Assembly: GCF_000744095.1 (NCBI RefSeq)
Contig: NZ_JQLI01000001.1
Location: 992,001-1,056,000 of the forward strand
Reading direction: 5' to 3'
Length of the DNA stretch: 64,000 nt
Origin: Cupriavidus necator A5-1
GTDB lineage: Bacteria; Pseudomonadota; Gammaproteobacteria; Burkholderiales; Burkholderiaceae
In this document: piece after piece, positions 18,001 through 28,024 of the stretch
How positions within the stretch are numbered: the first letter of the stretch is position 1
How the letters are laid out: each line of letters begins with the position of its first letter
Notes under the pieces: generated by a model
What the model saw: only the letters and a program-made list of their open reading frames with translations
Database searches by the model: none
What the model was told of the DNA's origin: nothing
Program-made: the position numbers and the translations under genes

Positions 18001-18352
18001 AGTCGAAGCGCTACAGCTATCGCACATGGATCGTGTGGAGCGGGCCTTGGCGTTGTATATGGTGGTGGCGTGGCGCATTGCCCGCCTGATGCGGTTGGGC
18101 AGAACTTGCCCGGATCTGGATGCATCCCTGTTCTTCGATACCGACGAGATTCGGGGGGCATACGTGCTCGCCAAGAAAGCTCGCCCGAAGACACCGATCA
18201 CACTCAATCAGATGATTCGGTTGGTTGCTTCCCTGGGTGGGTTCCTTGGGCGCAAGAGCGATGGCGAGCCTGGCGCCAAGACGATCTGGATCGGCATGCA
18301 GCGAACCATGGACGCCGCGCTCACCATTCAGGCACTGCGGGAAGAGTCATGA
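15049..18352 (+). CDS. tnpA: IS4/Tn5-like transposase, split by group II intron (442 aa after splicing)
   Basis: Exon 1 is 15049-15991 and exon 2 is 17967-18352; joined they give 1329 bases in one frame. Tn5-type DDE blocks are present: IADTTELNFNG (first Asp), YVTDREGDIAELMARA (second Asp), and the YREK-like signature WYRARWEI-EMYFHVLKTG. The catalytic Glu codon is split G|AG by the intron. The start at 15049 (MGNESGAWVDEEFESLDLGD) gives the usual Tn5-like N-terminus. If the intron splices, the transposase could be active. Unspliced transcripts stop at 16003-16005, just inside the intron. Confidence 0.88.
16510..17817 (+). CDS. Group II intron reverse transcriptase/maturase (435 aa)
   Basis: RT motifs appear in order: PGIDDLSFEDIE, PKSNGKVRVLQVPCIRDRVV, FCPNSYGFRPKRSPHRAL, VDVDLSRYFDTIQHSTLL, VPQGGPFSPLAANIYLNEID and the catalytic YHRFADDIVITV (FADD instead of YADD). 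GFLGFDLRRV follows, then the maturase X domain (KLVAKLNAAVAGWVNYFRVG). No HNH endonuclease domain follows, so it is an En-minus type of about the usual length. AGGGATGAA precedes the ATG. It is needed for intron splicing and retrohoming and appears intact. Confidence 0.95.
   Translation: MTKASGSLQELRRRIYRKAKSDKTHRFWGLFVHIAKSETLDEAYRIAKRNGGAPGIDDLSFEDIEASGRTVFLAEIQADLKTGRYEPKPNRRVEIPKSNGKVRVLQVPCIRDRVVQGALKLILEAVFEADFCPNSYGFRPKRSPHRALAEVRRSVLRRMSTVVDVDLSRYFDTIQHSTLLGKIAKRIQDPQVMHLVKQVIKAAGKVGVPQGGPFSPLAANIYLNEIDWMFDEIRRKTAQGPYEAVNYHRFADDIVITVSGHHTKRGWAERALQRLREQLVPLGVELNTEKTIVVDTLKEDAFGFLGFDLRRVRKRAGNGYFVLMTPKKKARQAIKARIRDIIRHGGSTPAVKLVAKLNAAVAGWVNYFRVGNASRAFSEVRDYLEMKVRTLLTRRKRRQKTSIGWRRWSNEYLYGVLGLFWDWKTRPLSGAEGFA
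17872..17904 (+). ncRNA. Group II intron domain V
   Basis: GAGCTGCTTGAGG, GAAA, ACCTCACGAGCAGTTC folds as the short catalytic hairpin with a GAAA-type tetraloop and an AGC triad in the lower stem. It sits 62 bases before the 3' splice site, as expected for domains V and VI. Confidence 0.88.
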
Positions 18353-18370
18353 CTTCTGTATAAGGAAATG

Positions 18371-18379
18371 GGATGAAGT
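18371..18379. repeat. Target-site duplication of the IS4-like element (right copy)
   Basis: GGATGAAGT, identical to 14913-14921. Confidence 0.9.
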
Positions 18380-20555
18380 GCCGGAATACGGCGATGTAGT
18401 TGTCTGCAACATGCCGGTAGGCCACCGCGCCCTTCTTGCGGTAGCGGAAGTGGTAGCCCGTGAGCAGGTTATTGTCGTAGAAGTCGTATTGCGTGCCGTC
18501 AGACGCTACGGTCTTACCGTCCCCCCAATGCTTGGGCAGGTCGAGCTGGAGATACAACTCGATCAGTTCGCGCTGCGCGGTTTCAAGCCGTTCGAGACTC
18601 ATATGCCGCCGATTGACGAACGACATCATGTGCGGCGTCACCCGTTCGCCCATGTGGCGAGCTGCTTGCGTGGGCCCGAGATTGCAGCCCATCGCGAAGA
18701 TCGTCAGCAAGTAGCGCTCGGCGGCGTGGCGGATCTTGGGATCGCTGCCTGAAAGCGGGCCGAAGTGGCGCGTGAAGTGGGTCCAATGCTCGATGTTGGC
18801 CAGGACGTCCAGCAGGTTGCGGTTCGGCATGTGGCGGATCAGCGCCTGCTGAAGCGCAAGCGCGCTGGCGGGGATTTCCTTGGCGACGGTCCGGCGGAGT
18901 ACCGGCTCGCCGTTGCGGCCAATGGTGACGTGCTGACGCTTATCCGGAAAACTATCGTCCAGGTTCTGTGCCGTCGCGGCCAACCACTGACGTAGGTGTG
19001 CAACGAAATCCTGCGCGTTGGTGGGCATCTCCAGCTTGGCGCAGTAGTCAGGGAGGCGGCGCTCGCATTCACGCCAGGGCAACAGATGCAGCCGGTAGTC
19101 GGCAAACGCGTCTGAGCCGACGACGCAGAGGTCGCCAGAGCGCAGTTCGCCGACCATATGCGAAAGCACGCAGAGCTCCAGATAGCGCCGATTTATGCCA
19201 GGCCCCAGATTGTCAGAGCGATGTACGAGCTTGCGCCAGCGCTCCGAGGCGAAGCTCAGATCGACGTCGGCGGCAAACCATTCGCGGTGCAGGGCCGCAT
19301 TCTTCAACACTTCTGCCAGTGCGGCCAGCAGGGTGCACGACTGGCTGGTTGACTGCCACTTCAGCACCTCGGCCAGGCGCAACATTACCGAGCGGTGCGG
19401 GCGAAAATGCCGCCACAAAAGGGGTAAGTAGTTGTTCCCGCTGAAGGCGCGGACCTCGGCGCAGCTCTCGCGTAGAGGCTCCAAATCGCCTGAGGGGGCA
19501 AGAAGGCGCCGTACCTCTACGCCGATCTGAGCATCGTCCTCGCCCTCGGCGACGATCTGGACCACGCCGTCGAGCAGCGCGACGAGCTTCTCCATTTGCG
19601 CGCGCCGGCGGGACTGGATTTGCTCCAACTCCTCCCGTGCCCGCTTGTGGATGGCGCTCATGCGCCGGATAAACATTTCGGCGAGATCGTCCCGCACCCG
19701 TACCCGCATTTGATTGAGGAGCGTCACCATCAGCGTATAGCGCTTCTCCGGCAAGATCTCCTTGAGATTGGCCGCGTCCAGGCTCATGGCCTGGCTCGCC
19801 AAGGACCGCAGCTTGGAAGCCGGCACGCCTGCCACGGTCTTGGAAAAGTCTCCAATGGTGTCAAGCCAGGTCAGATGCTCGATCAGCAGAGTCAGGTGCT
19901 TGCGCGAGGGACGCAGCGCGTGGCGCTTGATGTTGTGATAAGCGGTCTGTCGGCTTGCTAGGTCTCGGGTCAGCAACCGGTCCAGCCGTTGCTGCTCGTC
20001 CTCGGACAGGCGTCGTCTGATGCGGCGAAACAGGGCCGTTTGCGTGCGAGCGTGGACTTGCTCGACGATGGCATCTAACGTGGAGAAGGATGGCAGTTCG
20101 ATCTGACGCAGGACCAGCGCATCGATCGTCGCGTTGATGATGTCAACCGGCTGGTCCATCGTTTCGGCGGCGTCGCGCGCAGCGCGGATAGTGACCTCGT
20201 TGGCATCGGTGCCGAGGTAGGCCTGGATGCCAAGGAACTCTCGCACGGCCGTGTAGTGCCGGAACAAGGTCGGCGACACTTTTCGGTCGTAGCCAAACTT
20301 CGTACCTGGGTTCAGGCCGGCGCTGATGCGCACCAGTTCCGGCACGCTGGCAGGAATCGTGTCAAGGTTTGGGAAGTGGTGTAGCTGCTGAAAGACCTTC
20401 AGGAGCACCAACAGACCAAGTCGCGATTCTTGCCCGCGTGTGGACCGGGTCGCCCAGTCCAGCTCTTCCGCGCTTGGTGTGTAGCAGGCCCGCAATTCCT
20501 TGAGGGAAAAGACCTTTGGGAAACGCGGGTAGGCGGTACGCTCGACGGTGGCCAT
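18371..20555 (-). pseudogene. tnpA: Tn3-family transposase, N-terminal part (separated by IS insertion)
   Basis: The start is set at MATVERTAYPRFPKVFS (20555) because this is the usual Tn3 N-terminus; five extra upstream residues are possible. It contains the DUF4158-like N-terminal region and the first catalytic Asp (TVASDGTQYDFY), then stops being homologous at HFIP, where the IS target duplicate lies. Continues in frame at 14912. Full length 999 aa, normal for Tn3 TnpA. Confidence 0.9.
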
Positions 20556-20693
20556 ACAGGATCTCGACAATCGCTGAAAGGCCGGCCAGCCTAGCTGGGG
20601 CAGGTGACAGTTCCGTGCTTATTTCTTCAAGTTATTAGCGCTGCAATCTATATAACCAGAAGGATTATGATAGCCGTTTGGGCGTATCTTGGT

Positions 20694-23097
20694 TAGGGGC
20701 CAGATGTACCAAGGAGTCCCAATGCGCCTCGATGGCTGCAGTATCCACATTCGCAACGCAAACGGTTGCGATCTCATCGGGGATAGCGGTTCCGCGGGGC
20801 ACAAATAGCCGACGCTGCTTGAGCTCGCGCAGCCGCGGGCAGAGGTCGAATCCCAGAAGCCTGGCCAAGGCCATGGCAAAATCCGTATAGCCATGGGTGT
20901 CGACCGCCAATTGTGTGGTCTCGATTCGCTCCTGCCGAACGACACCCTCGATTGCCGCGCCGGCCTGCCTTTCGTTGAGCACAATCGGCTGGGCGTGGAA
21001 GATCCCCCACCGATCTCGAACGTGAGTATAGATGCCGACCGCGGCGGTGTGGCGCCGTGGGTCTTGCCGAGCTTGCCAGACACGCTGACTCGTTTCCAAG
21101 CTCATCATGTCCGAGGACGCGAGGTCCGACCGGCCCCAACTTGCCGCGATCGGATGGCGGTGCATGAACTCCAGAACTGCCTTACAAGCCTGAGCCAGTC
21201 GCCGCTCATCGCCCGCCCAGCGCATGGCTTGGCGGATGCTTGTGGCCGACAATTGCGGAATCATCCTGGCACACTCGGCCGCCGTCAGACTCGTGCCATG
21301 CGCCAGGATGCCGGCGTAAACCATCAACAGCTCCTGCTCAGACCGGGGTTCGCGGCCGAGCATGTGCCAGCTGAAGCGCGCCTGGGCGTCCACTGCCAGG
21401 ATGACCTCTGGTAGCTGGACATCGCCGATGTGGTGGTCAAGGCGGGCCCGCAGCCTTGAGACCTCAGGATCCTCTTCCTGTGCCGCTAGTGGTGCCAGGT
21501 GCAACTCGTCATCAACGCGTAGCGTGCCGGCGCGCGTCGCTGCCGCCACTGCGGCAATGCCTGTGCGCACGCGCTCAAGTAACGGCCTGAGGAAGTCGTC
21601 AGCTTGGGCTGGCAGCGACAGCCGCGTATGGTGTCGCCGAGCTTCAGCCTGCCAACGCTCGGCTGGCAGAAATAAGCGCTCTCGACCTCGGAAGCTCAAT
21701 GAATGCTCGATCCAAACCGAGCCGTTGCGAACGGCCCGACGTAAGGCAAACAGGGTGGCGACTTCAAATGCTCGGAAGGCGCGCTCGCGATCCGCACCGC
21801 TGACGGCCTCGAGCCAGGGTTGCCCTAGGCGAGGAGCGGTCACATCATCGGGTAAGCGTCGATCGCCCCTTGCATACAGGTCGCGCAGCTTGCCCAAAGC
21901 GTCGATTACTGGGTGTTCTCCGATGGCTTGCCAGGGTAGCTTCGCGATGGCCACTAGTAACGCGCGCACCGGCCTAACGGCGTCGATCAGCCGCTGCCTG
22001 ATCGCAGACGACCGGCTCGGTATGCGCTGAGTAAGCTTGCCGGCTACCAGCTGAGCCAGATGCGAGCGCAACTCCGCATCTGAAATACTCGCATCGCTAT
22101 TCAAGCTGGCTAGCTCGTCGAGCAGTTGCCGGTACTGCGCGGCCCAGTCGACGGGAGCCGTTACACCGTCGGCACTCTGCCGCCAAAGATCTGCCACCCG
22201 GCGCTGAAACATGAGGATCAATTGATCAGTGGCAGTGAGCAGGCAATATCGTAGGAAGCAGCCCATTTCGAGGGTGCGTGCCGGCTCCTTGATTCTTGCG
22301 CTGAGCGATGGCGACCGAGCCGCCAAGCGATGCGCAAAGCGGCGCACCAGAACATCGTTGAGGCCGATTGGATGGCAGGCGACGCCAATTCCGACTAGCC
22401 ATTCGATACGTTCGAGCACTTGGGAGAACTGTCGCGTCGAGTGCTTCGCCGGGACAGCCCACAGCCAGTTCTGGATGTGCTGACCATCTGGTCGTACTTG
22501 TTCCATTGCGGCTACCCATCGTCGCCAGGTAGCGGGCGGGACAGTCGAGTGTATCGAGGCAGCGGCGCTGGCCTCAAGCTCGGTCAATGCCGACACGACA
22601 AGACTTCGAAGGGCGCGCTCGTGGAAGATGATCAATCGGTGCTGATACAGCCACTGGCGGGCATACGACAGCAGCCGTTCCCGATCTCCGCAACGCAATA
22701 CTTCGTCGCGCAACGCCCGCACAAGGGCCGGGCGCTGGTGTGCCACCATCCAGCGAAATCCGAGCGTCTGGCAAGCTAAGAGCTGATGGTCGGATAACGT
22801 TCGGCCGCGAGCATAAAGCGCCCGTAACGAAGCTAGATCGGGTGTGTCGATATCTAGCTCAATAGCTAGATGGCGAAGCAGAACCGGCGGCAGGATCCCG
22901 AACGCATTCAATGGGCAACCGGTCATGCGCAGGAAGCCGACGTGCAGCGCCAGCCCCAGCTTCATCATCGAGCCGCGTCGTCGCCCGATTAGTTCGTGCT
23001 CGGCGCGGCTGTATGTGAAAAACGTCTGCAATTCGAAACTGCTGAGTTCACGCGGCACCTCCCGCGCGCCTAAGTACGTGCTCTGCCAGCCTTGCAT
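20694..23097 (-). pseudogene. tnpA: Second Tn3-family transposase, C-terminus missing
   Basis: About 800 residues from MQGWQSTYLGAREVPRELSS. The Tn3 core is clear: LGREPRSEQELLMVYAGIL, SSDMMSLETSQRVW (first Asp region), TTQLAVDTHGYTDFAMALAR (second Asp) and LFVPRG. The gene then runs into the inverted repeat of the neighbouring transposon at 20693, so the last 180 or so residues, with the catalytic Glu, are gone. The missing part is not found on the far side at 13657, so the neighbouring insertion was accompanied by deletion. It is only distantly related to the tnpA at 14098-20555. Confidence 0.88.
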
Positions 23098-23245
23098 CTC
23101 GTGCGCCTCCCGTGCGGTGGGCCAAACACGATACGTCAAGCAAAGGCGAACAGCAAATCTCAGAAAATCAAGAACTTAGGCTCGATGGCCCAGACCTGGG
23201 TTAGGTTTGTGAACCGTCGTAAATTGCACCGAAATCAAAGCTACC

Positions 23246-23893
23246 CCATGAAGGTGTTCAACGACCTGAAAACGCGAGGCACCCAAGACATCCTGATCGC
23301 GGTGACCGACGGCTTGAGGGGCATGGAGCAGGCCCTGAACGCGGTGTTCCCGAGCACGACACTGCAGACATGCATCGTGCATCTGATCCGCGGCAGCTTG
23401 GACTACGCGAGCTGGAAGGACCGCCGTGCGGTGGCGGCCGCGCTCAAGCCTGTCTACACAGCAGCCACGGTAGAGGCCGCACAGGCGGCGCTATTGGCCT
23501 TCGAGTAAAGCGACTGGGGCAAGCGCTACCGCCAATTGCAGCCTCCTGGCACTGCGCGTGGGACCGCGTGATTCCATTCTTTGCGTTCCCGCCAGCCATC
23601 CGTAAGATCATTTACACCACGAATGCCATCGAGAGCATCAACGCGCAACTGCGCTAGATCATCAAGACCCGCGGACACTTCCCGAGCGATGAAGCGGCCA
23701 CCAAGCTGCTGTGGCTAGCCTTGCGCCACATCACCTGCAAGTGGGGCAGCGCCACGCACGACTGGAAAGCGGCCATGAACCAGTTCGCGATCCTCTACGA
23801 GGATCGCTTCACACAACCCCATCGCTGAGATAGGATCAAGGCCTGCCCGGCAGGCAGGCCTTTAGCCTTGCACACAAAAATCCTGACACCCCC
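23246..23893 (+). pseudogene. IS256-family transposase remnant with right end
   Basis: Family blocks are [60 protein letters not shown] and TRGHFPSDEAATKLLWLALR. A TAA at about 23506, a frameshift and a TAG at about 23656 break it. The N-terminal half is absent. An end sequence (CACACAAAAATCCTGACACC, about 23870-23891) matches typical IS256-type termini. Confidence 0.88.
23838..23862. terminator. Hairpin after the IS256 transposase
   Basis: AAGGCCTGCC and GGCAGGCCTT pair around a 5-base loop just after the transposase stop. It is terminator-like but has only a short T-run. Confidence 0.45.
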
Positions 23894-23930
23894 TGGCGAA
23901 GAGCGCAGATTGCTGGTAGCTTCCCTCTGC

Positions 23931-25601
23931 TTACACGTTAGATAGGAAAATCAGGATCAGCACAAGCGATATAGCGATGTGCGCCTTGTCAAAACCGCGA
24001 AGCTTCCCCTTACCAAGGAATTGATACCCTCCCGCGGAAGGAATCACACGATACCGCGCGATCGGAAAGACCGGAACGAACAGGAACACGAAGTAGTAGG
24101 TCGCCAGGTACGACCCGTTCGACGGGATTCGATCGGTGTTGCCATACAGCGAGAACCCTACCCCGTTGATCGTCCGCAGCGAAGGCGCCGACTGGATGGG
24201 GTCGAGGTCGCCATAAACGACGTGGTTCTCGCGAGCGATATCCAGGTTCTCTTTTACCTTCTGCTTGAGTCGACCGTCGTTCGCGATCTCACTGGCCCGA
24301 TCCAGCAGCTCGACGCAAGGTCCCCACTTCGACGTTCGATTTCCATAAGCCACCGCGCACGTCATGACGGAAAGCGCGATAAAGTCCAGACCCTCGCGAT
24401 AGTTGGCAGAAGTTTGGGTCAGGGCCGACTCACGCAGGAGAGTCATGCCAGAATCGAACACTCGGTGTCCCTCGGTGATTCCGCTACCCGGATCGCGCTC
24501 AATGGCTTCCCTCACCGACGTGCAAAGGTCCATGAGTGGCTTGAGAGCGCCCTCACCCTCGCGCCTTTCCGTCACCGCCTTCAGCACACCCTCGTCCGCC
24601 TCAACACGCTCCACGAACTCCGGCAGATATTCGAACATCTCCTTAAGGAGCAAGGTCAGGCGGCGCGCCTGGTCGAGTCTGTCGTGGTCGTTAAACAGGT
24701 CGATTGCGAGACTGCGCACGCTGTACGCGACACCCGTACTAGGGTCATGATCGAGTCCGCGCGACGTGAAGCTCATAGTCAGCGGCTTCGCGACCTTGCA
24801 CCAGTTGCGAACGACAGTGTCGATATGCCCGACGATCTGACCCAGCACCGTTTCCGGGGCGTCGGCCTTCTCACGGGCCGACGCTACTAGCTTGTCGATG
24901 TTAGCCGCTTCCTTCTGGAGAAAGTCCCTGGATTCGACCGCGTAGGCGTCCACCAACTCGTCAACGAACTCCGGCGCGTGCTCCGTCCCATCTGTCGTGG
25001 CAAGCTCAACCACGTTGGTCATCACACTAATCAGGTCGTTGGTGTAGAGCTGGCCAAGGGCATCCTGAACGACCTTACGGTAGTGCCGCTTACGCTCTGC
25101 CAGTTGCTCCTCGACCTGGTCGACGCCGCGCACTTCGGGAAACCCAGAGACAGAGCGGTCTTCGTTGATCTCACGCAGGATCTCTTCGGGATCCAGGTCT
25201 TCGGCGCGGTAAGCCATGTCCCACACCAGCGCTTCCACCTTCGCCGGCTCGAGTTGAGCATCCACCGCGTCAAACGCCGCCGTCAGGAGGTTGCAATGGG
25301 CCAAGGCCGGCAGGCCATCCTGTGTCCACGCGGATAACGGATTCGCCCGAATCGCGTCCACGAGCTCAGCAGCCTTACGGGGCGACACGCCGGGCAGCCA
25401 GCCCATCTCTGCGCTTAGGCGTGTGCGGGCGTTAGTGAGTTCTGCCCTAGCCTGCTGGCACACGTCATGATCAAGACTGAGCGACGCCTCATCCGCAAGT
25501 TCGACAATCCGCGCTTTGTTGTCGCGCGTCGTGGCGCCAAGCACAGCAAATGGGCTGCGCAGGAGAGCGATACGTTGGTCCAAGTCAGTAGCTGTCGTCA
25601 T
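23931..25601 (-). CDS. J-domain-like membrane protein of the Hsp70 operon (556 aa)
   Basis: The first 70 residues (SPFAVLGATTRDNKARIVEL, then CQQARAELTNARTRL) have the rhythm of a J-domain start (PFxxLGxxxxxxxxxI) but lack the HPD tripeptide, so any Hsp70 stimulation would be atypical. A long helical body follows, with FPEVRGVDQVEEQLAERKRH, VVRNWCKVAKPL and NDHDRLDQARRLTLLLKEMF. The C-terminus is GFSLYGNTDRIPSNGSYLAT, a hydrophobic segment with YFVFLFVPVFPIARYRVI, and a final membrane helix (HIAISLVLILIFLSNV). GAGGAAC precedes the ATG. It is the last gene of the operon. A paralogue lies at 32679-34385. Likely a membrane-tethered co-chaperone; that role is inference from context. Confidence 0.7.
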   Translation of the reverse strand: MTTATDLDQRIALLRSPFAVLGATTRDNKARIVELADEASLSLDHDVCQQARAELTNARTRLSAEMGWLPGVSPRKAAELVDAIRANPLSAWTQDGLPALAHCNLLTAAFDAVDAQLEPAKVEALVWDMAYRAEDLDPEEILREINEDRSVSGFPEVRGVDQVEEQLAERKRHYRKVVQDALGQLYTNDLISVMTNVVELATTDGTEHAPEFVDELVDAYAVESRDFLQKEAANIDKLVASAREKADAPETVLGQIVGHIDTVVRNWCKVAKPLTMSFTSRGLDHDPSTGVAYSVRSLAIDLFNDHDRLDQARRLTLLLKEMFEYLPEFVERVEADEGVLKAVTERREGEGALKPLMDLCTSVREAIERDPGSGITEGHRVFDSGMTLLRESALTQTSANYREGLDFIALSVMTCAVAYGNRTSKWGPCVELLDRASEIANDGRLKQKVKENLDIARENHVVYGDLDPIQSAPSLRTINGVGFSLYGNTDRIPSNGSYLATYYFVFLFVPVFPIARYRVIPSAGGYQFLGKGKLRGFDKAHIAISLVLILIFLSNV

Positions 25602-25660
25602 CTTGTTGTTCCTCGGATGCGTCGCATCAGTGCCTGCGTCCTACTGGCAGGACAGCAGCG

Positions 25661-26560
25661 TTACTCTTCCTTCTCTTCCTCATCTTCCTCGACTTCCTCG
25701 ACTTCCGTCGTGGAGTATTGCGGGAGGCGAGACGTATTGCTGTACCGGGACGATGGCGTTGCGGCTGCTCCATACTGATTACGGTCGAAAGGCTGGCCAT
25801 AGAGTGCCTGCTGAGCGCTGGGCGCTGGCTCCGGAGCGCTCGAGCGGAATCGCACCATCGCCTCGACCTCGATTTCGCCGCGAAATTGCTCTACCTCAGC
25901 CTTGGCCGTCACGACATCATTGCCGTGGTAACGGAACGATCCACAGCGGCTGTTGAAGTCCATCACCCCCGTGTTGTACGTCTGAATCGCAAGCTGGTTG
26001 GACCGATCCGTCAAGCGCTCTCCGGCGTCGAGGCGAATCTTCTCGGCCGCGCAGTACCGAATTTCAGCCAGTGACAGCACGTTATTCGAGCCCACCGCCG
26101 GCTTGACTTCGGTCGGTCGCGTGGCCACTTCTGGGACAACGAGAGCCGGCGGCGTCGGCTCGGCAATCACAGGCCCCGGCGGTGGGGGCGATTCTTGCGG
26201 CGTGTATGTCGGCGCGGGATCAGCGGACGCAGAGGAAGCCACCGTCGTCGGCTCATGATCCTTTGGCGATAGTGCATAGGCCAGCACGATTACAGCAATC
26301 GCGATCCCCGCCAAGACCCAGTTTCCGACGGAGCTACCGCTTTTTTGCCCCGCCGATGCAGGCAGCGCCGCGGAACTCGATTCCTCTGGCGCATGGACCG
26401 TTTCCGCCTTCGGCGGTACCGTTGATGCTTTGCCACGCGAAGCCGAGTCCGACGACCCGCTGCGCTCGGGCTGGCTAGAAGCGACATCCGCCAGCGCCGC
26501 ATCGACGTCGGAGATCATCGACGACAGGCCGGCAAACCCCTTATTCCCGTTCTTGCTCAT
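25661..26560 (-). CDS. Single-pass membrane protein of the Hsp70 operon (299 aa)
   Basis: It has a Ser/Ala-rich cytoplasmic N-terminus (1-78), a membrane helix (about 79-96, NWVLAGIAIAVIVLAYAL), a Pro-rich linker (about 110-150) and a small domain containing EIRYCAAEKIRLDAGERLTD and YNTGVMDFNSRCGSFRYHG. Two Cys in that domain could form a disulphide if it lies in the periplasm. The tail is highly acidic (EVEEVEEDEEEKEE). It lies between the AAA+ and J-like genes. The tail of a paralogue survives at about 34441-34530, showing that the gene belongs to the repeated operon. Function unknown. Confidence 0.65.
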   Translation of the reverse strand: MSKNGNKGFAGLSSMISDVDAALADVASSQPERSGSSDSASRGKASTVPPKAETVHAPEESSSAALPASAGQKSGSSVGNWVLAGIAIAVIVLAYALSPKDHEPTTVASSASADPAPTYTPQESPPPPGPVIAEPTPPALVVPEVATRPTEVKPAVGSNNVLSLAEIRYCAAEKIRLDAGERLTDRSNQLAIQTYNTGVMDFNSRCGSFRYHGNDVVTAKAEVEQFRGEIEVEAMVRFRSSAPEPAPSAQQALYGQPFDRNQYGAAATPSSRYSNTSRLPQYSTTEVEEVEEDEEEKEE

Positions 26561-26594
26561 ATTGTTCTGTGTTCTTGCTATCTACGACCACGCC

Positions 26595-28022
26595 TCAAAT
26601 GAACCCGATCTTTCGCTCGCTGCCATCATCGGTTCGTGACGGCGTGGCGGCCAGCGCATCCTTGAGGCTCTGTTGATCCAAGTGATCCTTACCGGCCCGG
26701 GCAGCCAGTCTGGCCCCCTCCCTGACGACAAAGGCCACGTCTGACAGCGGCCTGCCGGCAAGGTTGGAGGCGAGCAGCGCGGGGGACACGGACTCATCTT
26801 TCGGCAGGGTTGCCAGCAGACTTTCGAGCAATGCCCGGACCTCGTCTTCGCTCGCATAATCGACCTTGAGCACGTGGTCGAAGCGGCCCCTACGCAGGAT
26901 CGCCTGGTCGATCATGTCAATCCGATTCGTCATCCCGATAATCAGCACGTCGTTCTTCGTCGCCTCGGGGATGCGTCGAAGGAACTCGGCAACCTCCTCG
27001 ACGCGATGGTGGCCGCTACCCATCTCCCGATCGGCGACGAAGGCCTCCATCTCGTCGATCACAAGCACGGACGGAGCATTCTTCATCGCCTCTTCAAAGA
27101 CCGCTGCCACCTTCCGGCTGGTCTCGTGGATATAAGGGCTGGCTACACTCGAGGCGTCAATCTCAAAGCTCGGCCACCCTAGGAAGTTGACCAACTGCTC
27201 CACGGCGTACGTCTTACCGCATCCTGGTGGCCCATGAAGGATGACGGCGCTTGGAAAGCCGATCCCCAGTGCCGTGTAGCGCTCGCGGTTCTCGATGATG
27301 TCGACGATGTGCTCGTTGAAAAAGTCAGTGAGCTCCGGCCGGCCCGCCAGCAGGAAATGGTCATGCTCCGACTCCCCATCGCCCCTCGCGACTGGTGTCT
27401 TAGCGCGGACCTCCACCGCCTTCTCCTGCAAATCTGCGTTCGTTTGCGCGGCCGCGGCACTCGAGAGCACGATCCCTGCGGCCTGGACGACATCCTGCAG
27501 GTGCCTCGCGCCCAACCAACTCAGTGTCTGACGGAGCCGGCGCGTTGACTTAGCCGAAATCGGCGCACCGCCAGTCAGCCAGTAGCCGAGGACGACATCA
27601 TCGTCCACCCGGGACGTAAGCCCATACGTGGGAAGCAGGCGGCTTATCCTCTCCACGTAGAGGGCATCCTGAAGGGGTGTTGCTTCGTCGATCCGCCGGG
27701 TCTCCTTCATGGCCACCGCGAACGAGAGCGCTTCCGACTTTGTGTTAGGCGAAACCCCATTCGCCACCGGGCACAGGATCTGGTCACGCCCGCATCCCAA
27801 CGAATAGAAGCGCTGCGGGCCGAACTCGAACGCCTGAAGCTGGCCGTCTTCGACAAGCCCCGACTCGAGCCAGCGCCGTTGGAGCTCCTCGCTGACAACA
27901 AGCGCGCGACCGCCGTCCCGCGTCTCGAGGATCTGCCAGCAGGCACCCTCGAACAGCGCCATGCGTGTCTGGACGCCGCCGGCCAGCCTGAACCCAATGG
28001 GCAACCACGCTTCGAGCGCCAT
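26595..28022 (-). CDS. AAA+ ATPase, Cdc48/FtsH-like (475 aa)
   Basis: Walker A GPPGCGKT is at residues 264-271, Walker B VLVIDEME around Asp323, sensor-1 GMTNR, and the arginine-finger motif RRGRFD with the following LKVDYAS. This is the classical AAA clade signature of unfoldases and remodellers. The 230-residue N-terminal domain is unrecognised and probably binds substrate or partners. Only one AAA module is present and no protease motif (HExxH) follows. It starts 2 bp after the stop of the Hsp70 gene. Together with Hsp70, J-like and GrpE-like proteins it suggests a bespoke disaggregase or remodelling machine. Confidence 0.85.
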   Translation of the reverse strand: MALEAWLPIGFRLAGGVQTRMALFEGACWQILETRDGGRALVVSEELQRRWLESGLVEDGQLQAFEFGPQRFYSLGCGRDQILCPVANGVSPNTKSEALSFAVAMKETRRIDEATPLQDALYVERISRLLPTYGLTSRVDDDVVLGYWLTGGAPISAKSTRRLRQTLSWLGARHLQDVVQAAGIVLSSAAAAQTNADLQEKAVEVRAKTPVARGDGESEHDHFLLAGRPELTDFFNEHIVDIIENRERYTALGIGFPSAVILHGPPGCGKTYAVEQLVNFLGWPSFEIDASSVASPYIHETSRKVAAVFEEAMKNAPSVLVIDEMEAFVADREMGSGHHRVEEVAEFLRRIPEATKNDVLIIGMTNRIDMIDQAILRRGRFDHVLKVDYASEDEVRALLESLLATLPKDESVSPALLASNLAGRPLSDVAFVVREGARLAARAGKDHLDQQSLKDALAATPSRTDDGSERKIGFI

Positions 28023-28024
28023 GA

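Larger units (their letters stand above)
14922..18370 (+). mobile_element. IS4-family (IS50/Tn5-like) insertion sequence, intron-interrupted
   Basis: 19-bp terminal inverted repeats CAT(C/T)TCCTTATACAGAAGT lie at 14922-14940 and 18352-18370, flanked by the 9-bp duplication GGATGAAGT. The ends resemble the CTTATACACA-type mosaic ends of Tn5. The element is 3449 bp because a 1975-bp group II intron lies within its transposase; without it the element would be 1474 bp, normal for the group. It splits the Tn3 tnpA. Confidence 0.92.
13658..20693 (-). mobile_element. Tn4651-like Tn3-family transposon (tnpA-tnpC), interrupted
   Basis: Ends at 13658 and 20693 are inverted repeats of about 46 bp. Both start ACCAAGATACGCCCAA and also share CTATCATAA further in. 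Between them lie only tnpA (split by an IS) and the overlapping tnpC. Without the nested IS and one target duplicate the element would be about 3.6 kb. No resolvase (tnpR or tnpS/T) is visible, so this is a minimal transposon. Flanking bases offer TAGG on both sides but no clean 5-bp duplication. Left and right flanks do not rejoin into one gene, suggesting later rearrangement. Confidence 0.8.

Noticed and set aside
13653..20698. Target-site duplication of the Tn4651-like transposon
   Set aside because: TAGG appears on both sides but offset. The five bases next to each end (CTAGG and TAGGG) do not match, and the flanking genes do not rejoin.
23979..24890. 303-aa plus-strand frame
   Set aside because: Antisense of the J-like gene, whose frame has clear paralogue conservation at 32679-34385.
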